This document shows, piece by piece, positions 30,472 through 38,767 of a stretch of 64,000 nucleotides of DNA. A program made the position numbers and the translations under genes. Within the stretch, counting starts at the first letter, position 1, and every line of letters begins with the position of its first letter. The DNA comes from Streptomyces spororaveus (GTDB lineage: Bacteria > Actinomycetota > Actinomycetes > Streptomycetales > Streptomycetaceae), in the NCBI RefSeq assembly GCF_016755875.1, contig NZ_BNED01000005.1, forward strand, positions 186,001 to 250,000. The letters run 5' to 3'. The notes beneath the pieces are model-generated. The model worked only from the letters and a program-made list of their open reading frames with translations. It made no database searches and was not told the origin of the DNA.

Positions 30472-31957
30472 GCGTCCAGGTCGTGGCCGCCGCCGCGACC
30501 GCGAGTACGGCGGCCAGCAGGAAGGCCGGAGTGATCGCCAGGGTGTAGGCGTGCGAGGCGGTGTCGAGCAGGGCCTGGCCGACGGCGCCGCCGATGCGTT
30601 CGGCGGTGTGCGCGGCCTCGCCGACGGAGCCCTGTACGGCGGCGGTGCTCGGGCCGTCCAGCTCCAGGGCGGGCAGGTTGCCCCGGTAGAGCGCCGCCGC
30701 GGTGGAGCCGAGGACGGCGACACCCATGGCCGAGCCTAGTTCGTAGCAGGTCTCCTCGATGGCGGCGGCGCTGGAGACCTCGGCTGCGGGAGCGGCGGAG
30801 ACCAGGGTCACCGAGGCCACGGTGGTGGCGAGGCCGGCGCCCAGGCCCATCACCGCCAGGGCGGCGGCGAAGGCCTGGTAGCCGAGGTCGGTGAACTGCT
30901 GGAAGGTCCAGGGCAGGGCCATGCCGGAGGCCAGGACGACGAGCCCGGCGCCGAGCACGTGGCGGATGGCGAAGCGGTGCATCAGCGACGGGGCCACCAT
31001 CGAGGCGGCGATCAGCGCGAGCGGGGCGGGCAGCAGGCGCAGTCCGGCCTCCAGCGGGGTGTAGCCCTCGCCGTACTGGAACCACTGGGTGACGAGGAAG
31101 AGGATCGCGCCCATGCCCACCATGGGCAGGAAGATCGCGGTGGCGGCGACGCTGAAGGCGGGCTTGGCGAACAGCCGTACCTGCAGCAGCGGGTTGTCCA
31201 GGCGCAGCTGGCGGCGTACGAAGACCGTCAGCAGGGCGGCGGCGATCAGGAGCAGGGCCCAGGGCAGCGGGTCGGCGACGCCGCTCTTGCCGAGCTGCTT
31301 GATGCCGCCCGCGAGGGCGAGCATGCCGACGACGGACTGGCCGACGCCCCACCAGTCCCATGCGCCGCTGCTGCGCGGGGAGCGCGATTCGGGCAGGTAG
31401 CGCAGTCCGGCCGCGACGATGACGGCGGCGACGGGGAGGTTGAGGAGGAAGGCGGAGTGCCAGCCGTAGTCCTGGACCAGGAGTCCGCCGACGACCGGCC
31501 CGAAGGCCATGCCGCCGCCGAAGACGGCCGCCCAGACGGCGAGGGCGAAGGCGCGCTCCCTGGCGTCGGTGAAGACGGTGCGCAGGATCGACACGGTGGA
31601 CGGCATGATGGCGGCGCCGCCGATGCCGAGCAGGGCGCGGGCGGCTATGACGTGCCAGGCCTCGGTGGCGAACACGGCCATGAGCGAGGCGGCCGAGAAG
31701 ATGCCGAAGCCCGCCATGAGCAGCCGCTTGCGCCCCCAGCGGTCACCCAGCGCGCCCGCGGTGACCAGGAGTCCGGACAGGGCGAGCGCGTAGACGTCGA
31801 TGATCCACAGCTGCTGGACGGCGCCCGGCTGGAGGTCGCCGACGAGCGAGGGGAAGGCCACGTTGAGGATCGTGGTGTCCATGGAGATGAGCAGGAGGCT
31901 GCCGGAGAGGATCGCCAGGACGATCCACCTGTGCGGGGCCTGCGCAGGGGTGTGCAT
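30434..31957 (-). CDS. MFS drug efflux transporter, DHA2 (14-TM) family
   Basis: 507-aa membrane protein with about 14 hydrophobic helices. Motif C-like and A-like marks of the DHA2 group are present: SMDTTILNVAFPSLVGDL in TM1, GALGDRWGRKRLLMAG in the TM2-3 loop, GGMAFGPVVGGLL in TM5. Proton-driven export of drugs or secondary metabolites is the family role. Start ATG 31957. It follows the TetR gene by 46 bp on the same strand, so the pair is an autoregulated efflux operon. The C-terminal end overlaps the convergent XRE-TPR gene. Confidence 0.92.
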   Translation of the reverse strand: MHTPAQAPHRWIVLAILSGSLLLISMDTTILNVAFPSLVGDLQPGAVQQLWIIDVYALALSGLLVTAGALGDRWGRKRLLMAGFGIFSAASLMAVFATEAWHVIAARALLGIGGAAIMPSTVSILRTVFTDARERAFALAVWAAVFGGGMAFGPVVGGLLVQDYGWHSAFLLNLPVAAVIVAAGLRYLPESRSPRSSGAWDWWGVGQSVVGMLALAGGIKQLGKSGVADPLPWALLLIAAALLTVFVRRQLRLDNPLLQVRLFAKPAFSVAATAIFLPMVGMGAILFLVTQWFQYGEGYTPLEAGLRLLPAPLALIAASMVAPSLMHRFAIRHVLGAGLVVLASGMALPWTFQQFTDLGYQAFAAALAVMGLGAGLATTVASVTLVSAAPAAEVSSAAAIEETCYELGSAMGVAVLGSTAAALYRGNLPALELDGPSTAAVQGSVGEAAHTAERIGGAVGQALLDTASHAYTLAITPAFLLAAVLAVAAAATTWTLIPRDLQPTENH

Positions 31958-32003
31958 GAGGTTCCGTTCAGAGGTGCGCCGTGTGCGCACGGTGGAGGGG
32001 AGT

Positions 32004-32585
32004 TCAGGGCGCGGGAGGGCCCGCGGGGGGCTGCGCGAGCGGCCGTGTCCCGCTGAGGAAGGAGGTCAGCACCAGGTGGCCGATCTGGCGCGGGGCGAAG
32101 TGGCCGTCGCGCACCCCCTCTGCGGCGGCGTCGAGCAGGCCCCAGAGCGAGTACCAGATCCAGTACGGCGGCAGGTCCGCGCGCAGTCGGCCCAGCCGCT
32201 GGCCGTGGGCGAGGAAGGCCACGGCCTGCTGGTCCTGCCGGTCCACGCCGGCCCGGAACTCGGGATCCGCGAGGACGGTGGCGTCGCGCGAGGTGAAGCC
32301 GTACAGGTGCGCGGCCGGCATCAGGGCGACGACCAATTCCTCGATGGCGGCGTCGAAGGCGGCGGCGTCGGCGCTCCGCGTGAGGTCGAGCGGCGCCAGG
32401 CAGCCGTCGACGACCTCGATGGCCCGGACGGCGACGGCCTTGAGCAGGGCTTCGCGGGTCGCGTAGCGGCGGCTCAGGGTGGCGCGGCTGGTGCCGATGC
32501 CGGCGGCGATCTGCACCATCGAGGCGCTGTGATCGCCGGCGAGGACGCGGGCGGCGCCGTCCAGCAGCTCTTCTTCATTCACCAT
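32004..32585 (-). CDS. TetR-family repressor of the adjacent MFS exporter
   Basis: 193-aa TetR regulator: HTH at about residues 8-50 (LLDGAARVLAG ... MVQIAAGIGTSRATLSRRYATREALL), then a helical ligand domain. GGAGG lies 7 nt before ATG 32585. It is co-transcribed with the DHA2 exporter that follows. An imperfect palindrome upstream (32610-32625) is the probable operator. Ligand unknown. Confidence 0.9.
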   Translation of the reverse strand: MVNEEELLDGAARVLAGDHSASMVQIAAGIGTSRATLSRRYATREALLKAVAVRAIEVVDGCLAPLDLTRSADAAAFDAAIEELVVALMPAAHLYGFTSRDATVLADPEFRAGVDRQDQQAVAFLAHGQRLGRLRADLPPYWIWYSLWGLLDAAAEGVRDGHFAPRQIGHLVLTSFLSGTRPLAQPPAGPPAP

Positions 32586-32609
32586 GTATGAGCCTCCTTC
32601 GCCTCGAAC

Positions 32610-32625
32610 GATACAAGTTTGTCTC
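32610..32625 (-). promoter_or_regulatory. Imperfect palindrome upstream of tetR, probable operator
   Basis: GATACAAGTTTGTCTC is symmetric at 12 of 16 positions around its centre, 25 bp before the tetR start in an AT-rich patch that would contain the promoter. Confidence 0.55.
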
Positions 32626-32731
32626 ATTCGATGCAAAGAAGACCCACGAGACGGGCGTGTCCCGTCGTCGAGGTGGAGATCATTTCGCGGAGCCGGCCGC
32701 CCTTCCGTCGGAGGAGACGGCAGGACACCCC

Positions 32732-32974
32732 TTAGTCGCCGGTGCTGCGGGCGCGGGCTCCCGAGCGGGTGCGGCTTGCGGTCTGGGCTCGCTGCGGGTG
32801 GCGGCGCACGTACTCGTGCTCCAGCTCGTTCATCCGCTTCGTATGGGTGACCAGGGCGTCGTCGGACCCGTGCAACAGGGTCTCGTGGCGCGTCCGGTGG
32901 ATGGCTTCCAGCTCTTTGAGCAGCCGGCCCTCTTCCAGTTTCTGCGCCGCCGGACCGCCGTCGTGCTCCGTCAT
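32732..32974 (-). CDS. DUF6158 family small protein
   Basis: 80-aa hydrophilic protein. The core LLKELEAIHRTRHETLLHGS and NELEHEYVRRHPQR are the family marks of DUF6158, small actinobacterial proteins of unknown role, probably helical. The C-terminal tail is basic (ASRTRSGARARS). ATG 32974 chosen because GGAGGAGG lies upstream and relatives start there. Confidence 0.8.
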   Translation of the reverse strand: MTEHDGGPAAQKLEEGRLLKELEAIHRTRHETLLHGSDDALVTHTKRMNELEHEYVRRHPQRAQTASRTRSGARARSTGD

Positions 32975-33006
32975 GGCACGTGCACCTCCTCCACCGGGCC
33001 GCGGGA

Positions 33007-34035
33007 TCACACTGGGCCTGCCTCCCCGGCCACTCCATCATCCCCCGCACCGCGGGAGCGGGCCTCCGGGGCCGGGCGCGCCGCACGGAAGGTGCGGCGG
33101 TACGCCTGCGGCGAGACACCGATGGCGGTGCGCAGGTGCTGGCGCAGCGAGGTGCCGGTGCCGAGGCCCGCGCGGGCGGCCACCGTGTCGACCGTCCAGT
33201 CCGTGGTCTCCAGCAGGTGCCGGGCCCGCTCGATCCGCTGCTGCACGAGCCATCGTCCGGGGCTCGCTCCGACCTCGTCCCGGAAGCGGCGGGTGAAGGT
33301 CCGGACGCTGACCTTGGCGTGCGCGGCCATGTCGGCCAGGGTCACGGGCTCGCCGAGCCGTTCCAGGACCCAGGCGCGCGTGGGGGCCGTACCGTCGGCC
33401 GTGGGCTCGGGCACGGGGCGGCGGATGTACTGCGCCTGCCCGCCGTCGCGCCACGGCGGGACGACACAGGCACGCGCCACCTCGTTGGCGATCTCGCTGC
33501 CGTGGTCACGGCGGACGATGTGCAGGCACAGGTCGATGCCGGCGGCGACCCCGGCCGAGGTCAGCACGTCGCCGTCGTCGACGAACAGCACGTCGGGGTC
33601 GACGCGCACCCGGGTGAACGTCCGCCGCAGCCGGTCCGCCTCACGCCAGTGGGTGGTGGCCGAACGGCCGTCGAGGAGGCCCGCGGCGGCCAGGACGTAG
33701 GCGCCGGTGCAGATCGCCACCATCCGCGCGCCGGGCCGGACGGCGGCGAGGGCGGTGCGCAGGGCGTCCGGGAGGAGGCCTTCGGTGCGGATCGGCCCCA
33801 GGCCGCGGGAGGGCGGGATGACCACCGTGTCGACGTCGGCGAGGACGGACGCGTCGTGCGCCACGGCGAGTCGGTAGTCGGAATCGGTCCGCACCGGGCC
33901 GCCGTCCAGGCTGCACGTGGTCACGGAGTAGAGGGCGTCGCCCTCCGCGTCGCGTGCCGCGCCGAAGACGCGGGCCGCGATGCCCAGTTCGAAGGGCAGC
34001 ACGCCGTCCAGGGCGAGGACTCCGATGCGGTGCAT
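33007..34035 (-). CDS. GlxA-type transcriptional regulator (DJ-1/PfpI plus AraC HTH)
   Basis: 342-aa regulator. The N-terminal DJ-1/PfpI domain (1-180) carries the cysteine elbow AICTGAYVLAAAGLLDG near residue 108 and lacks evidence for catalysis; the C-terminal AraC pair of HTHs is at about 225-320 (VTLADMAAHAKVSVRTFTRRFRDEVG; VDTVAARAGLGTGTSLRQHL, quoted in parts). It reads away from a quinone-reductase-like gene across 123 bp, the usual arrangement for a GlxA regulator and its target. Confidence 0.92.
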   Translation of the reverse strand: MHRIGVLALDGVLPFELGIAARVFGAARDAEGDALYSVTTCSLDGGPVRTDSDYRLAVAHDASVLADVDTVVIPPSRGLGPIRTEGLLPDALRTALAAVRPGARMVAICTGAYVLAAAGLLDGRSATTHWREADRLRRTFTRVRVDPDVLFVDDGDVLTSAGVAAGIDLCLHIVRRDHGSEIANEVARACVVPPWRDGGQAQYIRRPVPEPTADGTAPTRAWVLERLGEPVTLADMAAHAKVSVRTFTRRFRDEVGASPGRWLVQQRIERARHLLETTDWTVDTVAARAGLGTGTSLRQHLRTAIGVSPQAYRRTFRAARPAPEARSRGAGDDGVAGEAGPV

Positions 34036-34158
34036 GACCCGATCCTTTCAGGTGTTGACCATCGGGCCGCTGTCCGGCCCCTCCCCCTCGCGGCAGCCTG
34101 GGAACGTGCCCTGACGAAGGGGTATGAACCCACTGATTCCCTCCCGAAAGCGATCGCC

Positions 34159-35121
34159 ATGACCCACGAAGCCCGTCCGATGATGCGCGCCGTCACCCAG
34201 GACGGCCCCGGCGGACCGGAAGTGCTCCGGCTCGTCGAGACCGAACGGCCGAGTCCCGGCCCGACCGAGATCCTGGTCCGGGTGCACGCCGCGGGCGTCA
34301 ACCCGGCGGACTGGCAGACCCGTTCGCGGGGCGCGTTCTCCACGGGCGCGACCACCCCGTTCACATTGGGCTTCGACGTCTCCGGCGTCGTCGAGGAGGT
34401 CGGCCGCGGCGTCACCGTCTTCCAGCCCGGCGACGCGGTGTTCGGCATGCCGCGCTTCCCGCACCCGGCCGGGGCCTACGCCGACTACGTCACGGCTCCG
34501 GCCCGCCATTTCGCCCACCGCCCCGAGCGGCTCGACCACGTCCGTGCGGCGGCCGTCCCGCTGGCGGCCCTCACGGCCTGGCAGGCCCTGGTCGACACGG
34601 CCGGCGTCGGGCCGGGCAGCCGCGTCCTGATCCACGCGGCGGCGGGCGGTGTCGGCCACCTCGCCGTGCAGATCGCCAAGTCCCGGGGCGCGTACGTCAT
34701 CGGCACCGCCCGTGAGGCCGGGCACGGCTTCCTGCGCGCACTGGGCGCCGACGAACTCGTCGACCACACCCGCCAGGACTTCGCGGGGGCCGTCGGCGAC
34801 GTCGACGTCGTCCTCGACGCCGTCGGACCCGCCTACTGGTCCCGCTCCCTGAGCACCCTGCGGCCCGGCGGAACGCTGGTCTCCATCGTGCCCCTGGACG
34901 AGACGTTCCCGGCCGAACAGGCCCGCGCGGCCGGCGTCCGCGCCGTGTTCATGCTCGTCGAGCCCGACCAGGCCGCTCTGCGCGCGGTCGCCGCCCTGAT
35001 CGACAGCGGCCGGCTGCGGGTCGAGGTCGCCGCGGTGTTCCCCCTGGAGGACGTGGCCAGGGCTCATGCGCTCGGCGAGGGCGGACGCACCCGGGGAAAG
35101 ATCGTCCTGTCCGTGGCCTGA
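34159..35121 (+). CDS. NADP-dependent zinc-free quinone oxidoreductase (MDR superfamily)
   Basis: 320-aa member of the medium-chain dehydrogenase/reductase superfamily, quinone-oxidoreductase branch. GroES-like domain at 1-125 without the zinc ligands; Rossmann nucleotide site AAAGGVG (160-166) followed by AVQIAKSRGA. It should reduce quinones or enones with NADPH. ATG 34159 is used; ATGs at 34180 and 34183 are closer to the conserved MRAVTQDGPGG and may be the true start. Likely controlled by the divergent GlxA regulator. Confidence 0.9.
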   Translation: MTHEARPMMRAVTQDGPGGPEVLRLVETERPSPGPTEILVRVHAAGVNPADWQTRSRGAFSTGATTPFTLGFDVSGVVEEVGRGVTVFQPGDAVFGMPRFPHPAGAYADYVTAPARHFAHRPERLDHVRAAAVPLAALTAWQALVDTAGVGPGSRVLIHAAAGGVGHLAVQIAKSRGAYVIGTAREAGHGFLRALGADELVDHTRQDFAGAVGDVDVVLDAVGPAYWSRSLSTLRPGGTLVSIVPLDETFPAEQARAAGVRAVFMLVEPDQAALRAVAALIDSGRLRVEVAAVFPLEDVARAHALGEGGRTRGKIVLSVA

Positions 35122-35158
35122 CGGGCCGAGTAAGCCCGCCGCCCAGCGGCGAGAACCA

Positions 35159-35194
35159 GTAGACACTGTCTACCCACCCTGGTAGACAGTCTCC
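35159..35194. promoter_or_regulatory. TetR operator: perfect palindrome plus a second related site
   Basis: GTAGACACTGTCTAC (35159-35173) is a perfect 7+1+7 palindrome; a second copy of its half, with its own AGAC-A-GTCT symmetry, ends immediately before the tetR ATG (35182-35194). No clear ribosome binding site lies in this second copy, so binding there would cover both promoter and start. Confidence 0.85.
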
Positions 35195-35794
35195 ATGGAC
35201 CAGGAGAGACCGCTCCGGGAGCGGCTGATCGACGCAGGTGTGGAACTCGTCCTGAGCGAGGGCGCCGACGCCGTCGGGCTGCGGGAGATCGCCCGCCGCG
35301 CCGGTGTCTCGCACGGGGCGCCGCGCCGGTACTTCCCCACCCACCGGTCCCTGCTGTCGGCGATCGCCCGGCGCGGGTTCGAGGATCTCGGCGTGCGCGT
35401 CGCGGCGGTGGTCGGTGCTCCGGACCTGACGCCGCGGGCGCGGGTGCGGACGATCGGGTGCGCCTACGTCGACTACGCGCTGGAGCGCGCGGGGATGTTC
35501 GCGCTGATGTTCCGGCACGACCTGCTGGACAGTACGGGCCAGGGGCCCTCCGAAGGACCGCGGCTGCGGGAGTCGACGCTCCCGCTGTTCGATCTCCTGG
35601 TCACGCTCGTTCGCCGGTGCGGAGCCGCCGAACCCTCCGTCACCGCCGCCGCGTTGTGGGCCAACCTGCACGGCGTGGCGCAGTTGTGGCGCTGGGGGAG
35701 CCTGCCGCTGGTCCTCGGCGGCGCGACGGACGGCGGCGTCGAACGGCTCGTCGGCGCCGCCGTCGACGCGCATCTGGGTCCGGAGCCCGTATGA
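35195..35794 (+). CDS. TetR-family regulator of the second MFS exporter
   Basis: 199-aa TetR regulator with HTH at about 8-55 (RLIDAGVELVLSEGADAVGLREIARRAGVSH, quoted only in part: GLREIARRAGVSHGAPRRYF) and a C-terminal WHG-type ligand domain (LWANLHGVAQLWRWG). The operator palindromes lie directly upstream, so autoregulation is likely. The stop overlaps the MFS start as ATGA, so regulator and pump are translationally coupled. Confidence 0.92.
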   Translation: MDQERPLRERLIDAGVELVLSEGADAVGLREIARRAGVSHGAPRRYFPTHRSLLSAIARRGFEDLGVRVAAVVGAPDLTPRARVRTIGCAYVDYALERAGMFALMFRHDLLDSTGQGPSEGPRLRESTLPLFDLLVTLVRRCGAAEPSVTAAALWANLHGVAQLWRWGSLPLVLGGATDGGVERLVGAAVDAHLGPEPV

Positions 35795-37332
35795 GGCAGC
35801 GGATCTCACTGCTCGTCAGCGTGGCGGGAGCCATGCTCGTCGCACTGGACGGCACCGTGCTGACCGTGGCGCAGCCGAGCCTGCGCCGCGACCTGGGGGC
35901 GAGCGTGGCGCAGGTCCAGTGGACCAGTACCGCCTATCTGCTGGCCGTGGCCGCGTTCCTGGTCGTGGCCGGGCGCCTCGGTGACCGGTACGGGCACCCC
36001 CGGCTGCTCTTCGTCGGCGTGCTCGGGTTCGCCGCGGCCTCGGCCGGCATCGTGTTCGCGCCCGGCGTGGGCTGGGTGATCGCGCTGCGCGCCGCGCAGG
36101 GCGTGTTCGGCGCGCTGCTGCAGCCCGCGACGCTGGCGCTGCTGCGGCTCGCGTACCCGGCCGACCGGCTCGCCGTTCCGGTCGCCGTACGGACCAGCGC
36201 GATCGGTGCGGCCGCGGCGGTCGGTCCACTGCTCGGGGGCGTGCTGGTCGCCCGGTGGGACTGGCGGGCGGTGTTCGTGATCAATGTGCCGGCGGCCCTG
36301 GTGATCGCCGCGCTGACGCTCGCCGTACGGGCCCCCGCGCCGCCGCGTGCGGAGCGCGGGCGGCTGGAACTCGCCGGCGCCGCCCTGCTCGCCACCGCCC
36401 TGGCGGTGTTCGTGCACGCGCTGGTCGGCGTGCCCGAGTACGGGTGGACCGCCGCGCCCACCGTCATCGGCTTCGGGGCCGCCGCGGGGCTCGCGGCCCT
36501 GTTCGTACGCCGCGAGCGGCGGGCGGCGCGGCCGTTCGTACCGCACGCCGTGGCCCGTTCCACGGCGGTGACGGCCTCGATGGGGCTGCTGCTGATCGTC
36601 TCCGCGGGCATGTTCGGGGCCCTGTTCACCGCCACGTTCCACCTGCAGGACGGAGCGGGGCTGGACCCGCTCGCCACCGGGGTGCGGGTGCTGCCGCTGA
36701 CCGCGGCGATGGTCGCGGGGGCGCCGGTGGCGGGCCTGGCGCTGCGCCGGTTCGGGGCCCGCCGCACCGCGCTGGCCGGTACGGGGCTGGTCGTCGCCGG
36801 GATCGCCGGGCTGGGCTCCGCTTCGGCGGTGGCCTTCGGGGTGCTCGGCGCCGGGTTCACCACGGTCATGGTCACGGCCACCGGGGCCGTGGTCGGCGAG
36901 GCCCCGGCCGGGTACGCCGGGGTCGTCGGGGGGCTCAAGCAGACGTCGATGAACATCGGCCCCGCCCTCGGGATCGCGGTCGCCGCGAGCGCCGGGTCGC
37001 ACGGCGCGGCGCTGGTGGTGCTCGCCGTGCTGGCGGCGGCCGGGCTGGCGGCGGCGTCACTGCTGCCCGGCGGCGCGCGCCCGGCAGCTGCGGGCGACCT
37101 CGTCGGCGAAGACGAGGGCCGGCCGGGCGAGGGCGGCCCAGCGGCGAACGGCCCAGCCGACGGCGAGGGGCGGCAGCGCGGGGATCGGCACGAGGCGCAG
37201 CGGGCCGTCCGAGCCGGGGACCTGCCAGCCGGGCAGCGCGGGCACGACGGCGTGCCCGAGGCCCAGTTCGGCGAGCAGCAGGGCGGTGTCCCAGTCGGCC
37301 ACGCTGGTGTCGGAGCTGACCCGGATGCCTGA
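35791..37332 (+). CDS. MFS drug exporter with C-terminal read-through over LysR
   Basis: 513-aa open frame; the first about 430 residues are a 14-TM DHA2-type exporter (ALDGTVLTVAQPSLRRDL in TM1, GRLGDRYGHPRLL in the 2-3 loop, AAVGPLLGGVLV in TM5). After the last helix (about residue 430) the frame has no stop for another 80 codons and continues antisense through the 3' end of the LysR gene as a Gly/Glu/Arg-rich hydrophilic tail that looks like antisense sequence. Start ATG overlaps the tetR stop (ATGA). Either the tail is made, or a frameshift has removed the normal stop. Confidence 0.85.
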   Translation: MRQRISLLVSVAGAMLVALDGTVLTVAQPSLRRDLGASVAQVQWTSTAYLLAVAAFLVVAGRLGDRYGHPRLLFVGVLGFAAASAGIVFAPGVGWVIALRAAQGVFGALLQPATLALLRLAYPADRLAVPVAVRTSAIGAAAAVGPLLGGVLVARWDWRAVFVINVPAALVIAALTLAVRAPAPPRAERGRLELAGAALLATALAVFVHALVGVPEYGWTAAPTVIGFGAAAGLAALFVRRERRAARPFVPHAVARSTAVTASMGLLLIVSAGMFGALFTATFHLQDGAGLDPLATGVRVLPLTAAMVAGAPVAGLALRRFGARRTALAGTGLVVAGIAGLGSASAVAFGVLGAGFTTVMVTATGAVVGEAPAGYAGVVGGLKQTSMNIGPALGIAVAASAGSHGAALVVLAVLAAAGLAAASLLPGGARPAAAGDLVGEDEGRPGEGGPAANGPADGEGRQRGDRHEAQRAVRAGDLPAGQRGHDGVPEAQFGEQQGGVPVGHAGVGADPDA

Positions 37333-37965
37333 GGCGGCGAAGGCGGCGTCGAGGTGGGCGCGGGAGGCGGAGTTCTCGGGCAGCCGGATGTGACGGATGC
37401 CGGCGAGGTCGGCGGGGTCGATGCGGGCGCGGCCGGCGAGGGGGTCGTCGGCGCCGACGGCGAGTACCCAGGGCAGCTCCATGACGGGGCGCAGCTCGAT
37501 GCCGCGGACCGGGGCGCCGATGGTGATCCAGGCGAGGTCGAGGTCGTCGGCGGCGAGGGCGTCGAAGCAGCTGCGGCTGGAGTTCTCGGTCTGGAACTCC
37601 AGGCTCACCTCGGGGTGGCGGCGGCGGAAGGTGACGACGGCTTCGGACATGAAGTGCCGCACCGTCGTCGCTCCCGTGGTGACGCGGACGGTGCCGCCGC
37701 CGCCCCGGACGAGGTCGTCGAGGCGGCGCAGGGCGCCGTCGAGTCCGGCGATGCCCTCGGCGGCGGCCGTCCGGAGGATGCGGCCGGCCTCGGTGGGTAC
37801 GACGCCACGGGCGTGGCGCTCCAGGAGGCTGGCGCCGGTCCGCTTCTCCAGTCGGCGGATGTGCTGGCTGACGGCCGACTGGGTGCAGCCGAGATCGCGG
37901 GCCACGGCGCTGAGGCTGCCGGAGCGGCAGACGGCCACGAACACACGAAGATCATCGAGGGTCAT
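37057..37965 (-). CDS. LysR-family transcriptional regulator
   Basis: 302-aa LysR regulator: winged HTH at 1-60 (MTLDDLRVFVAVCRSGS, LGCTQSAVSQHIRRLEKRTG) and a periplasmic-binding-protein-like co-inducer domain at 90-295. ATG 37965. The last 276 bp are overlapped by the convergent MFS open frame. Upstream lies a repeat-rich 257-bp gap and then the divergent DUF6817 gene, the likely target by position. Confidence 0.92.
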   Translation of the reverse strand: MTLDDLRVFVAVCRSGSLSAVARDLGCTQSAVSQHIRRLEKRTGASLLERHARGVVPTEAGRILRTAAAEGIAGLDGALRRLDDLVRGGGGTVRVTTGATTVRHFMSEAVVTFRRRHPEVSLEFQTENSSRSCFDALAADDLDLAWITIGAPVRGIELRPVMELPWVLAVGADDPLAGRARIDPADLAGIRHIRLPENSASRAHLDAAFAASGIRVSSDTSVADWDTALLLAELGLGHAVVPALPGWQVPGSDGPLRLVPIPALPPLAVGWAVRRWAALARPALVFADEVARSCRARAAGQQ

Positions 37966-38171
37966 GAGATCCAAGGTATCGCTTGGATGCAGAGAGCAAA
38001 TCGGAGGATTGACTTGGGTTTTGGATGGGATCAAGATCGATGCAGGGCCCGGGCGGCAACCCGTCCCCGACCGCGCCACGGGGTCCGGAACCCAGGTACG
38101 GGCAGGGACGGGTGCCGACCCACCCGGCCCACCGGACCCACCCAGCCCACCCGACCCACCCGACCCGCCGC

Positions 38172-38209
<38 letters not shown>

Positions 38210-38222
38210 AAGGGAGACGCCG

Positions 38223-38762
38223 GTGCCGGATCATGCCGTCGCATGGCTGCGGGAGCTCGGTGCGCAGCACCTCGCCCATCCGGGCGGGACCCTCCTCGCA
38301 CACCTTGAGCGCGTGCAGGGACTCCTGGCGTCCTGGGGGGCGCGGCCGGCGCTCCGCCGGGCCGGCCTGTGCCACGCGTTCTACGGTACGGACGGTTTTC
38401 CCACCGCCCTGCTGCCGCTCTCCCGGCGGGCCGAACTGGCCGCGGTGATCGGCGACCAGGCCGAGGAGATCGTGTACGCGTACGCCGCCTGCGACCGGGC
38501 GGCCTCGTATCCGACGCTCGCCCGCGAGGAGGCTTCCTTCCGGGACCGGTTCACCGGCCGCGTCCACTCCCCCGCCCTGGAGCTCCGGCGGGACCTCGCC
38601 GAGCTGTCGGCGGCCAACGAGCTCGACCTGGCACGGGTCGATCCCGCCTTCCGCGACGCGTGGGGTGCCCGACTCCGGGCACTGTTCGCAGGGTTGCGCC
38701 CGCTGCTGAGCGAGCCGGCCCGGCGGGAGTGCCGGGCCGTGCTCGGCGACGGGGAGGGTTGA
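38223..38762 (+). CDS. DUF6817 domain protein
   Basis: 179-aa soluble protein. HPGGTLLAHLERVQGLLASWG and LCHAFYGTDGF (two His-containing helices) resemble the DUF6817 family, which has an HD-domain-like helical pattern (H...H...D); whether it binds metal is not shown. GTG 38223 with AGGGAG upstream. Divergent from LysR and convergent with the GH31 gene (5-bp gap). Function unknown. Confidence 0.8.
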   Translation: MPDHAVAWLRELGAQHLAHPGGTLLAHLERVQGLLASWGARPALRRAGLCHAFYGTDGFPTALLPLSRRAELAAVIGDQAEEIVYAYAACDRAASYPTLAREEASFRDRFTGRVHSPALELRRDLAELSAANELDLARVDPAFRDAWGARLRALFAGLRPLLSEPARRECRAVLGDGEG

Positions 38763-38767
38763 ACCGG

